The position numbers were made by a program, and so were the translations under genes. From Bacteroidota bacterium (GTDB taxonomy: Bacteria > Bacteroidota > Bacteroidia > Bacteroidales > VadinHA17): 48,669 nucleotides of DNA. The notes below the pieces were generated by a model. It ran no database searches, was not told the DNA's origin, and saw nothing but the letters and a program-made list of their open reading frames with translations. Below are positions 6,642-16,007 of the stretch, piece by piece. The first letter of the stretch is position 1. The number at the start of each line of letters is the position of its first letter. The stretch lies in the NCBI GenBank assembly GCA_022561875.1, contig JADFQJ010000019.1:1-48669 (forward strand), in the 5' to 3' direction.

Positions 6642-9002
6642 ATGAAAAAGTTATTAAAACCTGGTAACAGGATATTCTCATTTATCCTGTTAATTTTTGG
6701 ATACTTGCTTTTCACTTCACAAATCTACTGTCAAAAACCGAAGCCTCTCACTGAAGGGGAAGAAAGACTGGCGCAATTTGAGTTGTACAGGCAAATGGCT
6801 GAATCTTCCCCGTATAAAGATCTGGCATGGCAATTTGTAGGGCCTGTAAATATAAGTGGTCGCTGTACCGATGTGGAGGTTGTTACTCCAAAAGGAGAAA
6901 ACTATACTGTTTATGTTGCTACTGCCTCCGGTGGGGTGTGGAAAACAGAAAATGAAGGCACTTCATGGGAACCCATTTTTGACAGGGCTGCTTCAGCCTC
7001 TATAGGTGATATTGCCCTCGACCCTTCCAACCCTGATATTTTATGGGTAGGCACAGGTGAGGCAAATATTTTTCGCAGTTCCCAGGCAGGTTCGGGTATT
7101 TACAGAACCACCGACAAGGGAAAAACCTGGAGCCATATGGGACTTGAAAATTCCCTGACCATATCACGTATTATTATACACCCGCAAAACAGCAATGTGG
7201 TTTATGTTGCAGTTTCCGGTAACGAATGGACCTCAAATAAAGAAAGGGGAGTATATAAAACCACCGATGGGGGCAAAACCTGGGAAAAAGCTCTGTACAT
7301 CAATGAATTAACTGGAGCCAATGATCTTGTAATGCATCCCACAGACCCTGACATCCTGTATGCCACTACCTGGCAACGTCTCAGGAAAAAATGGAATGAT
7401 CCCCGTAATGAGCCTGATTATGACGGCAGCGGTATCTGGAAAACTACCAACGGAGGTAAAGATTGGAAACAAATAAATGATGGCCTGCCGGCACCCCGTT
7501 ACAGGGGCAGGACCGGGATCGATATTGCCCGGTCAACCCCGGATGTGTTATATGCTTTTGTTGATAATTATGAAATTATAAGGGAAGGCGAAGATGATGA
7601 ATCAGACTCATACGGAAGACCAAAAGGAGGCGTGATCAAAGGCGCTGTAATTTACCGGACAGATAATGGTGGTGAAGAATGGACACAGGTAAGTGGACAG
7701 ACAGATAAAATGAAAAAGTATATGGAAGGTCATTCTGCAACTTATGGTTGGGTATTCGGGCAGATGCGTGTCGATCCGAACGATGAAAATACTATCTACA
7801 CCATGGGGCTTGCACTGAATGTTTCAACTGACGGTGGCAAAACCTTTAAACGATTGCGAGGCATGCACGGCGATCATCACGCCCTTTGGATTGATCCGGA
7901 AAATTCAGATTATCTCGTTAATGCCAATGATGGTGGTATTTGTATTTCTTATGACAAAGGGGCTAACTGGCGATGTTTTATCAAGGAGCTTCCTGTAGTA
8001 CAATTCTTTAACATTGCAGTTGACACCGAAGAACCTTTTCATGTTTACGGCTCTATCCAGGATCATGGCAGCCGCCGGGGTGTGGTTGACATGAGCCGTG
8101 GTCGGGATAATATCCCCGCTGTTGAATTTGAATATGCTCCCGGTGGTGAAGGCAGTAATCATGCTATCGACCCCAGGCATCCTAACCTGGTTTATTCAGC
8201 CGGATTCTACGGTACTCTTTACCGTTCAGACCTGAACAAGGAAAGACGGGAACGATCGAAAATGATCATGCCAAAACCATATGATAATGAACCCAAACTT
8301 CGTGGGCAATGGCTTGCTCCTTTTATTCTTTCTCCTCATAACCCGGATATGATCTACCATGGCATGCAACACCTTTTCCTCTCTCTCGATCGGGGAAGCA
8401 CCTGGAAACGGATCAGTCCTGACCTCACTTATAATGATCCCGGTAAGTCAGGCGATATTTCGTACCAGACCATCTTTACCATCTCTGAATCTCCTTTGAA
8501 ATTCGGATTGATCTATGCAGGTACAGATGACGGACGTATTCACATTACAAAAAACGGAGGTAAGAACTGGAAAGAGATCACATCAGGGCTGGTGAAAAAC
8601 AAATGGATATCCAGGGTTGTGGCGTCAAAGTATAAAATGAGCCGGGTTTACCTTACGCAGAACGGTAAACGGGATGATGATTTTGCTCCTTATGTGTGGA
8701 AATCAGAAGACTTCGGGAATTCATGGACCAGCATTGCTGCAAACATATCCATCGGACCGGTGAATGTGATCCGTGAAGATCCGTTAAATGAAAAAATTCT
8801 ATATGTGGGTACCGATACAGGAGTCTATACATCTACTGACAGGGGTAAAAGCTGGAGTGTTCTTGGCGATCTTCCCACTGTTTATGTTCACGATCTGGTA
8901 ATCCATTCAAGAGATAACATCCTTATTATTGCCACTCACGGCAGGGGCATCTGGGCTTTAGATGTTGCACCGGTCAACAGTCAGGAAGAAAAAAGAGATT
9001 AG
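6642..9002 (+). CDS. Exported beta-propeller protein with about ten Asp-box (BNR) repeats
   Basis: A 786-residue protein with an amino-terminal membrane/signal segment (IFSFILLIFGYLLFTSQIYC). It belongs to the sortilin/VPS10-like, WD40/BNR-type 'glycosyl hydrolase' group of Bacteroidota. Asp boxes S/T-x-D-x-G-x-T/S-W are seen repeatedly: TTDKGKTW, TTDGGKTW, TTNGGKDW, RTDNGGEEW, STDGGKTF, SYDKGANW, SLDRGSTW, TKNGGKNW, SEDFGNSW, STDRGKSW. This implies one large or two stacked propellers. It ends at GIWALDVAPV and lacks the extra carboxy-terminal domain often found in this group (over 1000 residues). No sialidase catalytic set was recognised, so an enzyme activity is not claimed. The ATG at 6642 is preferred over a TTG at 6621. 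Confidence 0.78.
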   Translation: MKKLLKPGNRIFSFILLIFGYLLFTSQIYCQKPKPLTEGEERLAQFELYRQMAESSPYKDLAWQFVGPVNISGRCTDVEVVTPKGENYTVYVATASGGVWKTENEGTSWEPIFDRAASASIGDIALDPSNPDILWVGTGEANIFRSSQAGSGIYRTTDKGKTWSHMGLENSLTISRIIIHPQNSNVVYVAVSGNEWTSNKERGVYKTTDGGKTWEKALYINELTGANDLVMHPTDPDILYATTWQRLRKKWNDPRNEPDYDGSGIWKTTNGGKDWKQINDGLPAPRYRGRTGIDIARSTPDVLYAFVDNYEIIREGEDDESDSYGRPKGGVIKGAVIYRTDNGGEEWTQVSGQTDKMKKYMEGHSATYGWVFGQMRVDPNDENTIYTMGLALNVSTDGGKTFKRLRGMHGDHHALWIDPENSDYLVNANDGGICISYDKGANWRCFIKELPVVQFFNIAVDTEEPFHVYGSIQDHGSRRGVVDMSRGRDNIPAVEFEYAPGGEGSNHAIDPRHPNLVYSAGFYGTLYRSDLNKERRERSKMIMPKPYDNEPKLRGQWLAPFILSPHNPDMIYHGMQHLFLSLDRGSTWKRISPDLTYNDPGKSGDISYQTIFTISESPLKFGLIYAGTDDGRIHITKNGGKNWKEITSGLVKNKWISRVVASKYKMSRVYLTQNGKRDDDFAPYVWKSEDFGNSWTSIAANISIGPVNVIREDPLNEKILYVGTDTGVYTSTDRGKSWSVLGDLPTVYVHDLVIHSRDNILIIATHGRGIWALDVAPVNSQEEKRD

Positions 9003-9015
9003 TAATCATCATATA

Positions 9016-9050
9016 GCACTTTAAACTTTAGGTACTTCCTCATTCTATAT
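9016..9050 (+). repeat. TTTAGGCAC-type word repeat upstream of the PIG-L gene
   Basis: This stretch (GCACTTTAAACTTTAGGTAC, then TTCCTCATTC) closely matches, on the opposite strand, the repeat array upstream of proA near 29812-29856. The 9003-9161 spacer holds nothing else that was recognised. Confidence 0.45.
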
Positions 9051-9161
9051 TCATAATTCATTCATTCTATAGAAAAAGTAACAGAAAATTAATCAGGGAT
9101 TTGCCAATAAACCGAAATAGACTTATATTTATTTTTTCTTAAAAACTTTAAATTTTATATT

Positions 9162-9998
9162 ATGAATAAATTTCTGATTTTATTTGCAATATCATTGTTT
9201 TTTCAATTTTCACTCAAGGGACAGCCAAAAGTTCCTGTAGAAGAATGGACCGGAAAAACTATTTTATTTATCGGTGCACATCCTGATGATGATGCCAGTT
9301 CGTTTGGCACTTTAGCAATGTTGCAGGACCACGGCAACCAGATACATATTATACTATTAACATCAGGCAATGTAGGCACACAGGACCCTCAAATTTCAAT
9401 GACCGATCTGGCAAGGATCCGAAAAAAAGAGGAGATCGATGCCCTGGCAGAACTTGGTATTCCTGCGGAACATTATATTAATTTGGGTTACAATGACGGC
9501 ATGCTGGAACTGCAGAATAAGAAAGAGATAATGACAAGATTAGTACGGCAAATCAGGAAATTTAAGCCGGATGTATTAATTGCTTATGATCCGGGAAAGG
9601 GGAAAATGCGGTGGCATAAAGCTGATCACAGAACTGCCAGCTGGCTTGCTGCCGATGCATGCCGGGCAGCAATGTGGCCTTTGCTTTACGAGGGACAAAT
9701 AATTCATGAGAACCTTGAAGCTCATGAAGTGCGTGAATACCTGCTGTTTGATGGTTTCCCGGAAGACCAGAATACTGAAGTTGATATAACAAAATACCTC
9801 GAAGTAAAGATCAATGCTTTTCTGAAATATGTTAGTCAGTTTACCTCAGGCTGGTCGAAATATGAAGGCCCTGAAATGTCTGCCGAAGAAGAAAAGCAAT
9901 TCAGGGAAAGAATAAAAAAGAGAACTGTTTATAAAAATGATAAAGTCATAGAACAGTTCAGATATTATTCAGGTTCACCTGATGGGATTGGAAGATAG
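9162..9998 (+). CDS. PIG-L (LmbE-like) family deacetylase, exported
   Basis: A 278-residue protein with a signal peptide (about 1-20, FLILFAISLFFQFSLKG). The zinc-binding signature AHPDDD (39-44) is followed by RIRKKEEIDALAELGI (86-101), INLGYNDGM, and the second metal motif WHKADHRT (151-158, H152/H156). PIG-L enzymes remove N-acetyl groups from GlcNAc-type substrates. An exported member probably acts on extracellular or periplasmic glycans; the substrate cannot be told. It follows the propeller protein with a 159-bp gap and may be separately transcribed. Confidence 0.87.
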   Translation: MNKFLILFAISLFFQFSLKGQPKVPVEEWTGKTILFIGAHPDDDASSFGTLAMLQDHGNQIHIILLTSGNVGTQDPQISMTDLARIRKKEEIDALAELGIPAEHYINLGYNDGMLELQNKKEIMTRLVRQIRKFKPDVLIAYDPGKGKMRWHKADHRTASWLAADACRAAMWPLLYEGQIIHENLEAHEVREYLLFDGFPEDQNTEVDITKYLEVKINAFLKYVSQFTSGWSKYEGPEMSAEEEKQFRERIKKRTVYKNDKVIEQFRYYSGSPDGIGR

Positions 9999-10096
9999 GA
10001 AACCGGATTTATATCAGGTTATTGATAAAATAACTCGAAAAACATTTTGTCGGAAGAAAATAAAGGATTAAACTGAATTCATAAAATTTACCCTGA

Positions 10097-10933
10097 ATGA
10101 ATTTAATTATAAGAGCATTTAAAATGATCCGCTCAGGCATCTCAACGGATCACTATTATAATGTTATGAACCACGCTCTTAAGAGGTTAGCTGATGAATA
10201 TACTATGTTACACTATCCTTTTCACATAAATGAGACAGACACTTTTTTACAGGCGCAAAAAAATCTCACAGATCACTGTCTCTCCAGGATCGACTCCCTG
10301 AATAATAAAAACATTCTGGAAATTGGTTGCGGAAACGGGGTACAGACAATGTACATACTTAACAAATACAAACCGGAAAGTATAACAGGTATTGACCTGA
10401 ACGAGGAGAATATCAGGATCGCCAACAAGGAGAAATCACGCAAGGAGATAAAAAATGTCCATTTTCTGGTTGATGATGCACAACAATTAACAAATTTCAA
10501 AGAGAACTCAATTGATGTAATAATCAATATTGAGAGCGCTTTTCATTACCCTGATAAACCTTTGTTTTTAAAACAGCTTTTTCGTGTGCTTAAGCCCGGA
10601 GGACATTTCCTCATTGCAGATATACTAACTATTCGCAGGAAAAAAAGAGGGCTGGGAAAAAGATGGAAAAAGAAGATGGTCCTTCACCACTGGGATCAGC
10701 AGAAGTATGAAGATGAACTGGCTGCTGCTAACCTGACTGTAATCCGTAACGAGGACATCACTAACAGGGTAATCGAGGGATTCGGGAATTATAAGAGATG
10801 GTTAAAACAAATGAAAAAAGGAAACTTTCTTGAGGATCAATTCTACAAGCTCTTTTATATCATCAATGCGAAACTGAACATTTTCCTGCTACGTACAAAA
10901 CGTCAGTATTACATCTTTTCCGGGACCAAATAA
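10097..10933 (+). CDS. Class I SAM-dependent methyltransferase
   Basis: A 278-residue cytoplasmic protein. The SAM-binding motif ILEIGCGNGVQTMYI is at about 75-89, and the acidic loop ending strand 2, ITGIDLNEENIRIA, follows. VIINIESAFHYPDKPLFLKQ and FRVLKPGGHFLIADIL correspond to motifs II and III of the Methyltransf_11/25 type. The region after the core is lysine-rich (RRKKRGLGKRWKKKMVLHHW). This layout resembles small-molecule or lipid/quinone methyltransferases, but the substrate is unknown. A later in-frame ATG (10124) is also possible as start. Confidence 0.82.
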   Translation: MNLIIRAFKMIRSGISTDHYYNVMNHALKRLADEYTMLHYPFHINETDTFLQAQKNLTDHCLSRIDSLNNKNILEIGCGNGVQTMYILNKYKPESITGIDLNEENIRIANKEKSRKEIKNVHFLVDDAQQLTNFKENSIDVIINIESAFHYPDKPLFLKQLFRVLKPGGHFLIADILTIRRKKRGLGKRWKKKMVLHHWDQQKYEDELAAANLTVIRNEDITNRVIEGFGNYKRWLKQMKKGNFLEDQFYKLFYIINAKLNIFLLRTKRQYYIFSGTK

Positions 10934-11082
10934 ACCCTCTGCTTATGAGTTTCGCAACCAAAATTTTTCAGTGGCTTTTAACGTAAATCATAATCACCTT
11001 TTTGTTCCTGCTAAAACAGCTTTTGATATTTTTTTTCAATTATCATTCAGGATTTCTTTATTTTGTCTGAAAATAGCGCCTT

Positions 11083-12078
11083 ATGAAAAAAAAGCCTGTT
11101 ATTGCAGTGTTTGGAGGAGGGAGCTGGGCCACAGCTATTGTTAAGGTATTGCAGGAAAGCCTGGATCAAATCAACTGGTTCATAAGAAGAAAAGAAAATA
11201 TTGAGTTCATTCAGAAACACAACCATAATCCATATTATCTTCGGTTTGTTGAGCTTGATCCGGGAAAGCTGAATATTTCTGATGATATTAACTCTATCGT
11301 TAAAAAATCCGATATTCTGATATTTGTCATACCTGCAGCTTTTCTGAAGGGAACTCTCGAAAAGCTTAATGAGGATATCTCAGGGAAAACAGTTGTTTCA
11401 GCTATTAAGGGGATCATTCCCGGGGATAATCTTGTGATCGCTGATTTTTTCAATAAAAAATACAACACACCCCTCGAATCGATTGTAGTATTATCAGGGC
11501 CAAGTCATGCTGAGGAAGTTGCCATGGAAAGACTATCGTATCTTACCTTTGCCTCGGTTGACGTTAAACTGGCCAGAAGCATTGCAAACCTCCTTGATAT
11601 TCACTATATTAAAACAATTATTTCAGATGATATTTATGGTATTGAATATGCAGCCGTGCTAAAGAATATTTTTGCAATTGCTGTGGGTATATGCCACGGA
11701 CTGGATTATGGGGACAATTTTCAGGCTGTACTGGTGTCGAATGCAATCCAGGAGATAAAACGCTTTGTGGATACCGTTCGTCCAACCACCCGCGACATTA
11801 AAAATTCGGTGTATCTTGGCGATCTTATTGTGACAGCTTACTCTCAATTCAGTCGCAATCGTACATTTGGCACTATGATCGGGAAAGGCTATTCGGTAAA
11901 ATCAGCCGTTATTGAAATGAACATGGTGGCTGAAGGATATTATGCAACAGAATGCATACACCAGATAAATGAAAAGTACCTGATAAATATGCCTATTACC
12001 GATGCTGTTTACAACATCCTTTATGAAAAGATCAGTCCGGCTATTGAGATAAAACTCTTAACTGAAAACCTTGGCTGA
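11083..12078 (+). CDS. gpsA: NAD(P)-dependent glycerol-3-phosphate dehydrogenase
   Basis: A 331-residue enzyme reducing dihydroxyacetone phosphate to sn-glycerol 3-phosphate for phospholipid synthesis. The Rossmann motif VFGGGSWATA (9-18), SAIKGIIPG (106-114), the family signature LSGPSHAEEVA (about 138-148), the catalytic lysine in EYAAVLKNIFAIAVG and the substrate-loop motif SRNRTFG are all present. It precedes pgi on the same strand, a frequent pairing in Bacteroidota. The 202-bp spacer suggests pgi has its own promoter. Confidence 0.95.
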   Translation: MKKKPVIAVFGGGSWATAIVKVLQESLDQINWFIRRKENIEFIQKHNHNPYYLRFVELDPGKLNISDDINSIVKKSDILIFVIPAAFLKGTLEKLNEDISGKTVVSAIKGIIPGDNLVIADFFNKKYNTPLESIVVLSGPSHAEEVAMERLSYLTFASVDVKLARSIANLLDIHYIKTIISDDIYGIEYAAVLKNIFAIAVGICHGLDYGDNFQAVLVSNAIQEIKRFVDTVRPTTRDIKNSVYLGDLIVTAYSQFSRNRTFGTMIGKGYSVKSAVIEMNMVAEGYYATECIHQINEKYLINMPITDAVYNILYEKISPAIEIKLLTENLG

Positions 12079-12089
12079 AAAGTAATAAA

Positions 12090-12148
12090 CAGTTTTGCAG
12101 TTTTGCAGTGATGCAGTTGGAAGTGAGAAATGAGGAAATGAGAAGGGG
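12090..12148 (+). repeat. Simple repeats and purine-rich tract after gpsA
   Basis: Direct copies of GTTTTGCA are followed by GATGCAG and then a 30-base purine-rich tract (12119-12148, GGAAGTGAGAAATGAGGAAA...). It is one of several purine-rich tracts in the window found on the coding strand after a stop codon. Confidence 0.5.
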
Positions 12149-12280
12149 TATACTTATTTTGCTAAGGGTATGCACAAATTTTAACCGAAAAACGGAACAT
12201 GAATTCTTCACGATTTTTCAATTTTAGACATTTTATACACTTCTTTATTTAGTCATTAATAATAATATAACTTTACAACA

Positions 12281-13630
12281 ATGGAACCAGTAAAACTGAA
12301 TTTTGACCAGGCCCTTGATTTTATAAAAGAAGGTGAATTTAACAAACAGCAGGATCTCGCCAGGGAAAAACTAAAATTATTGCATGAAAAAACAGGACCG
12401 GGTAACAATTTTCTTGGTTGGTTAAACCTCCCCTCATCCATTAATGATAAACAGATACAGGAAATAGTTTCTGCTGCAAATGAGCTACGTAATAAAGCTG
12501 ATGTTATTGTTATTATCGGTATCGGCGGTTCATACCTGGGTGCGAAAGCTGTTATTGAAGCTCTGGATCATAACTTTGGTCAGTTACTACAAACCGGAAA
12601 AGATCCGCTTATCCTGTTTGCCGGACAAAATCTTAGTCAGGATTATCTTGCCGATTTGCTTGAAGTAATTGATGATAAGAACTACGGAATTGTTGTAATT
12701 TCCAAATCGGGAACAACCACCGAGCCGGCTCTGGCGTTCAGGATCCTGAAAAATCATCTTGAATCGAAAGTTGGGAGAAAAAAAACAGGGGAAAGGATCA
12801 TTGCCATAACCGACAGAGAAAAAGGGGCATTAAAGCAACTGGCAAATGAGGAAGGATATAAAACATTTGTAATCCCTGACGATATCGGGGGCAGGTATTC
12901 GGTCCTTACACCTGTCGGACTCCTCCCTGCCGCACTGGCCGGTATCCGGATAGACAAACTGGTTGAAGGAGCCGGAGATATGGAAAAAATCACCGGTAAG
13001 GAAATATCTCAAGGAAATAATCCGGCAGTTCAATATGCTATCATCCGGAACCTGTTATATCAACAGGGCAGGAAAATTGAGATACTGGTGAATTACACTC
13101 CCAGGCTCCATTTTTTTGCTGAATGGTGGAAACAATTGTTTGGCGAAAGCGAAGGAAAAGAAGCCAAAGGTATCTATCCTGCAAGTGTTGACTTCACCAC
13201 TGATCTGCACTCACTCGGGCAGTATATTCAGGAAGGGGAAAGGATGTTGTTTGAAACTGTGATCTCTGTGACCAACCCTGTAAAACAATTGTATATCCCT
13301 TATGATGAAACCAACCTGGATAAGTTGAATTACCTGGCCGGAAAATCGCTGGATGAAGTAAATAAAATGGCTGAACTTGGGACTATGCTTGCTCATGTTA
13401 ATGGCGGGGTCCCCAACATACACCTGGAAATACCATTTCTTAATGAATTTTATCTTGGGCAGCTTATCTACTTTTTTGAAAAGGCCTGTGCAATATCCGG
13501 GTATCTCCTGGGGGTAAATCCTTTTAATCAGCCCGGTGTGGAAGCTTACAAAAAAAACATGTTTGCCCTTCTGGGTAAACCCGGATTTGAAGAAGAATCG
13601 GAGAGAATCAGGAACAAATTGAAGACTTGA
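12281..13630 (+). CDS. pgi: Glucose-6-phosphate isomerase
   Basis: A 449-residue enzyme, the short bacterial type, interconverting glucose 6-phosphate and fructose 6-phosphate in the cytoplasm. Sugar-phosphate-binding motifs IIGIGGSYLGAKA (about 77-89) and VVISKSGTTTEPA (about 136-148), the FAEWWKQLFGESEGKE segment and FTTDLHSLGQYIQEG are visible. Near the end, NPFNQPGVEAYKKNMFALLG carries the conserved catalytic lysine region. TAACTTTA just upstream (about 12268-12275) is a near match to the -7 box. It is convergent with the next gene. Confidence 0.97.
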   Translation: MEPVKLNFDQALDFIKEGEFNKQQDLAREKLKLLHEKTGPGNNFLGWLNLPSSINDKQIQEIVSAANELRNKADVIVIIGIGGSYLGAKAVIEALDHNFGQLLQTGKDPLILFAGQNLSQDYLADLLEVIDDKNYGIVVISKSGTTTEPALAFRILKNHLESKVGRKKTGERIIAITDREKGALKQLANEEGYKTFVIPDDIGGRYSVLTPVGLLPAALAGIRIDKLVEGAGDMEKITGKEISQGNNPAVQYAIIRNLLYQQGRKIEILVNYTPRLHFFAEWWKQLFGESEGKEAKGIYPASVDFTTDLHSLGQYIQEGERMLFETVISVTNPVKQLYIPYDETNLDKLNYLAGKSLDEVNKMAELGTMLAHVNGGVPNIHLEIPFLNEFYLGQLIYFFEKACAISGYLLGVNPFNQPGVEAYKKNMFALLGKPGFEEESERIRNKLKT

Positions 13631-13698
13631 TTTTTTATCCTTGTTTTACTGATAATATTTTCGAACCCGCCTTTCACTTGCCGTTTTTAAATTATTTT

Positions 13699-15045
13699 TC
13701 ACTTTTTCTGCAGATTATGTTTTTTCACAAACTCATCAATTACCTCTTCAAGATTTGGGTTTCCGATTTCCTGCAGGTAATAATATACCCTGGTATTAGG
13801 TTTCTTAATATTAATGATCCTGTTCAGATTTATTGGGGTTCCGATAACTACTGAATCACAATCAGTACCGTTGATCGTCTCTTCAAGGTCTTTCAATTGT
13901 TGTTTACCATATCCCATTGCAGGCAATAAAGCTCCAATGTTGGGATATATTTTGAAAGTCTCTGAAAGTTTTCCGACAGTAAACGGACGAGGATCAATTA
14001 TCTCGCCGGCTCCAAATTTCCGGGCTGCTACAGTACCGGCGCCAATTTTCATTTCACCGTGTGTAAGAGTTGGACCGTCCTCAACAACAAGTACTTTTTT
14101 CCCTTTGATAACTGAAGGATCATCAACTATAATTGGCGAAGCTGCGTCTATAACTGTTGCATTGGGAGCTACTTTTTCAATGCTCTCCCTGACAGTTTGA
14201 ATATCTTCAGGTGCAGCGCTGTCAATTTTGTTAATAACAACCACATCGGCCAGACGCAACGTAATCTCTCCCGGGTAGTATTTCAACTCATGACCGGGAC
14301 GATGCGGGTCGGTTACTGTGATAGAAAGATCTGATTTATAAAATGGGAAATCATTATTACCTCCGTCCCACAGAATGACATCACATCCTTTCTGATCAAT
14401 CTCAGCTTTACGCAGAATTGCTTCATAATCCACACCTGAATAGATCACGTTCCCCCTGATAACATGCGGCTCATACTCTTCCATCTCTTCGATAGTACAA
14501 TTATGCTTCGCCAGGTCTTCTATATCAGCGAACCTCTGGACTTTTTGTGCAACAAGATCACCATATGGCATAGGGTGCCTTATTGCAACAACTTTTAATC
14601 CTTTTTCCATCAGAAGTTCTATCACTCTCCTTGATGTCTGGCTCTTACCACATCCTGTACGTACTGCACATACGGAAATTACCGGCTTTTTACTTTTGAC
14701 CATAGTATCTGCAGGTCCGAGCAAGACAAAGTTTGCCCCTGCAGCATTAACAATTGCACTTACCGACATTACTTTTTGGTAAGTGATATCACTATATGAA
14801 AACACACAATAATCTACTTCAAGGTCAACGATAAGTTTTGTCAATTCCTCTTCACCGTAAATAGGAATACCATCCGGGTAGAGGTCTCCGGCTAATTCAG
14901 CAGGATATTTCCTGCCCTCAATATCAGGTATCTGTGCAGCTGTAAAAGCAACAACATTATTATCTTTCTTGCCGCGGAAGTATGTATTGAAATTATGAAA
15001 ATCCCTTCCGGCAGCACCAATAATTAAAACATTTTTCTTAGCCAT
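13699..15045 (-). CDS. Cyclic 2,3-diphosphoglycerate synthetase-like P-loop protein
   Basis: A 448-residue protein of the COG2403 group, whose studied archaeal member makes cyclic 2,3-diphosphoglycerate. It opens with a Rossmann-like VLIIGAAGRDFHNFN (6-20). A P-loop VRTGCGKSQTSRR (128-140) lies in the middle, followed by AIRHPMPYGDL, ILWDGGNNDFPFY and VVVINKIDSA (G4-like NKID, typical of GTPases/G3E-like proteins). Its role in bacteria is unproven. The start is taken at the ATG at 15045, 8 bp behind a strong GGAGG; the open frame runs 81 bp further upstream in unconserved-looking residues. Confidence 0.75.
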   Translation of the reverse strand: MAKKNVLIIGAAGRDFHNFNTYFRGKKDNNVVAFTAAQIPDIEGRKYPAELAGDLYPDGIPIYGEEELTKLIVDLEVDYCVFSYSDITYQKVMSVSAIVNAAGANFVLLGPADTMVKSKKPVISVCAVRTGCGKSQTSRRVIELLMEKGLKVVAIRHPMPYGDLVAQKVQRFADIEDLAKHNCTIEEMEEYEPHVIRGNVIYSGVDYEAILRKAEIDQKGCDVILWDGGNNDFPFYKSDLSITVTDPHRPGHELKYYPGEITLRLADVVVINKIDSAAPEDIQTVRESIEKVAPNATVIDAASPIIVDDPSVIKGKKVLVVEDGPTLTHGEMKIGAGTVAARKFGAGEIIDPRPFTVGKLSETFKIYPNIGALLPAMGYGKQQLKDLEETINGTDCDSVVIGTPINLNRIINIKKPNTRVYYYLQEIGNPNLEEVIDEFVKKHNLQKK

Positions 15046-15383
15046 CGTTCCTCCGTTTTTAGTATTTTTGTAATCAATGGTATGAACCCCAAAGCAATTC
15101 CGATACTCATCGGGGTGGAAATACAATTCAGCAGTAGAGCTATGGGGAAGTATATCACAGCCTACTTGTCCGCCGATTTCGTTAGACGTAGCCCACTATG
15201 CCGGCCTAAGTCCGAAACATTCGCACAGGCGGATTAAAAATTTTTCTTCTGAAAAACCAACACAAATGTAATCTTTTGCACTTATAAAAATCAGATTGAG
15301 GCATATGTTAAAAATCATGAATTATTTTTCCTCAAAAATGGAGCAACCTTTTCGTTATTTTACTCGTCAATAGTAATAGGAGT
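15046..15383. other. Gene-free spacer between divergent genes
   Basis: Between the diphosphoglycerate-synthetase-like gene and acpH, 338 bp lack a supportable gene. The segment 15078-15235 is richer in G+C than the other spacers and contains TCCGCC (about 15170) facing GGCGGA (about 15231), a weak long-range inverted repeat. The right part is AT-rich and must hold the acpH promoter. No tRNA was found. Confidence 0.4.
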
Positions 15384-16007
15384 ATGAATTTTTTAGCACA
15401 CATATACCTTTCAGGAAATTCCGATGAAATCAGTATCGGTAATTTTATTGGTGATTATGTCAAAGGGAGAGACTATAACCACTATCCTGACCTGATCAGG
15501 AAGGGTATTCTCCTCCACCGGAGCATTGATGATTTCACCGACCACCATCCTGTTGTTCGCCGGAGCAAATCCTTTTTATACGAAAAGTACCGCAGATACT
15601 CCGGTGTTATTGTAGATGTTTTTTATGATCATTTTTTAACAGTTGAATGGGATAACTTCTCACAACAACCACTTTTAGATTATGTCTCTCATTTTTACAA
15701 GAATTTGCTTGTTCATCGTGTTTTTTTACCCCAGGCGATAAAAAATTTCCTGCCATCATGTATGGTTGAAAGCTGGATTGAAACATACGGAACTCTTGAT
15801 GGAATAAAAAAAGTTTTTAGGAAAATGAGCAGAAGAACATCCCTCCCAAAAAACTCATGGCAATCTGTCAGGGAATTGAAAAGGAATTATTCAGCTTTCC
15901 GGGAGGATTTTGTGGAATTCTTTCCTCTTCTGATAAACTTCGTGGACGAAGAACATAACATTAATATTGAATATCCACAAGCAATTCATTTCAAAGAATC
16001 AGGCTAA
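15384..16007 (+). CDS. AcpH-like acyl carrier protein phosphodiesterase (DUF479)
   Basis: A 207-residue protein similar in length to E. coli AcpH (193), which removes the phosphopantetheine group from acyl carrier protein. The HD-like family pattern is visible: MNFLAHIYLSGNSDEISIGN at the start with NFIGDYVKG, GILLHRSIDDFTDHHPVVR (about 41-59) and VIVDVFYDHFL (about 75-85). A GGAG ribosome-binding site precedes the ATG. Its last 4 bp overlap the end of rodA on the opposite strand. Function by family; not all homologues are proven phosphodiesterases. Confidence 0.8.
   Translation: MNFLAHIYLSGNSDEISIGNFIGDYVKGRDYNHYPDLIRKGILLHRSIDDFTDHHPVVRRSKSFLYEKYRRYSGVIVDVFYDHFLTVEWDNFSQQPLLDYVSHFYKNLLVHRVFLPQAIKNFLPSCMVESWIETYGTLDGIKKVFRKMSRRTSLPKNSWQSVRELKRNYSAFREDFVEFFPLLINFVDEEHNINIEYPQAIHFKESG

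Noticed and set aside
15078-15235. GC-richer spacer segment as an insertion-sequence remnant or RNA gene
   Set aside because: Only a weak distant TCCGCC/GGCGGA pairing was found; no transposase similarity, terminal repeats or RNA fold could be supported.
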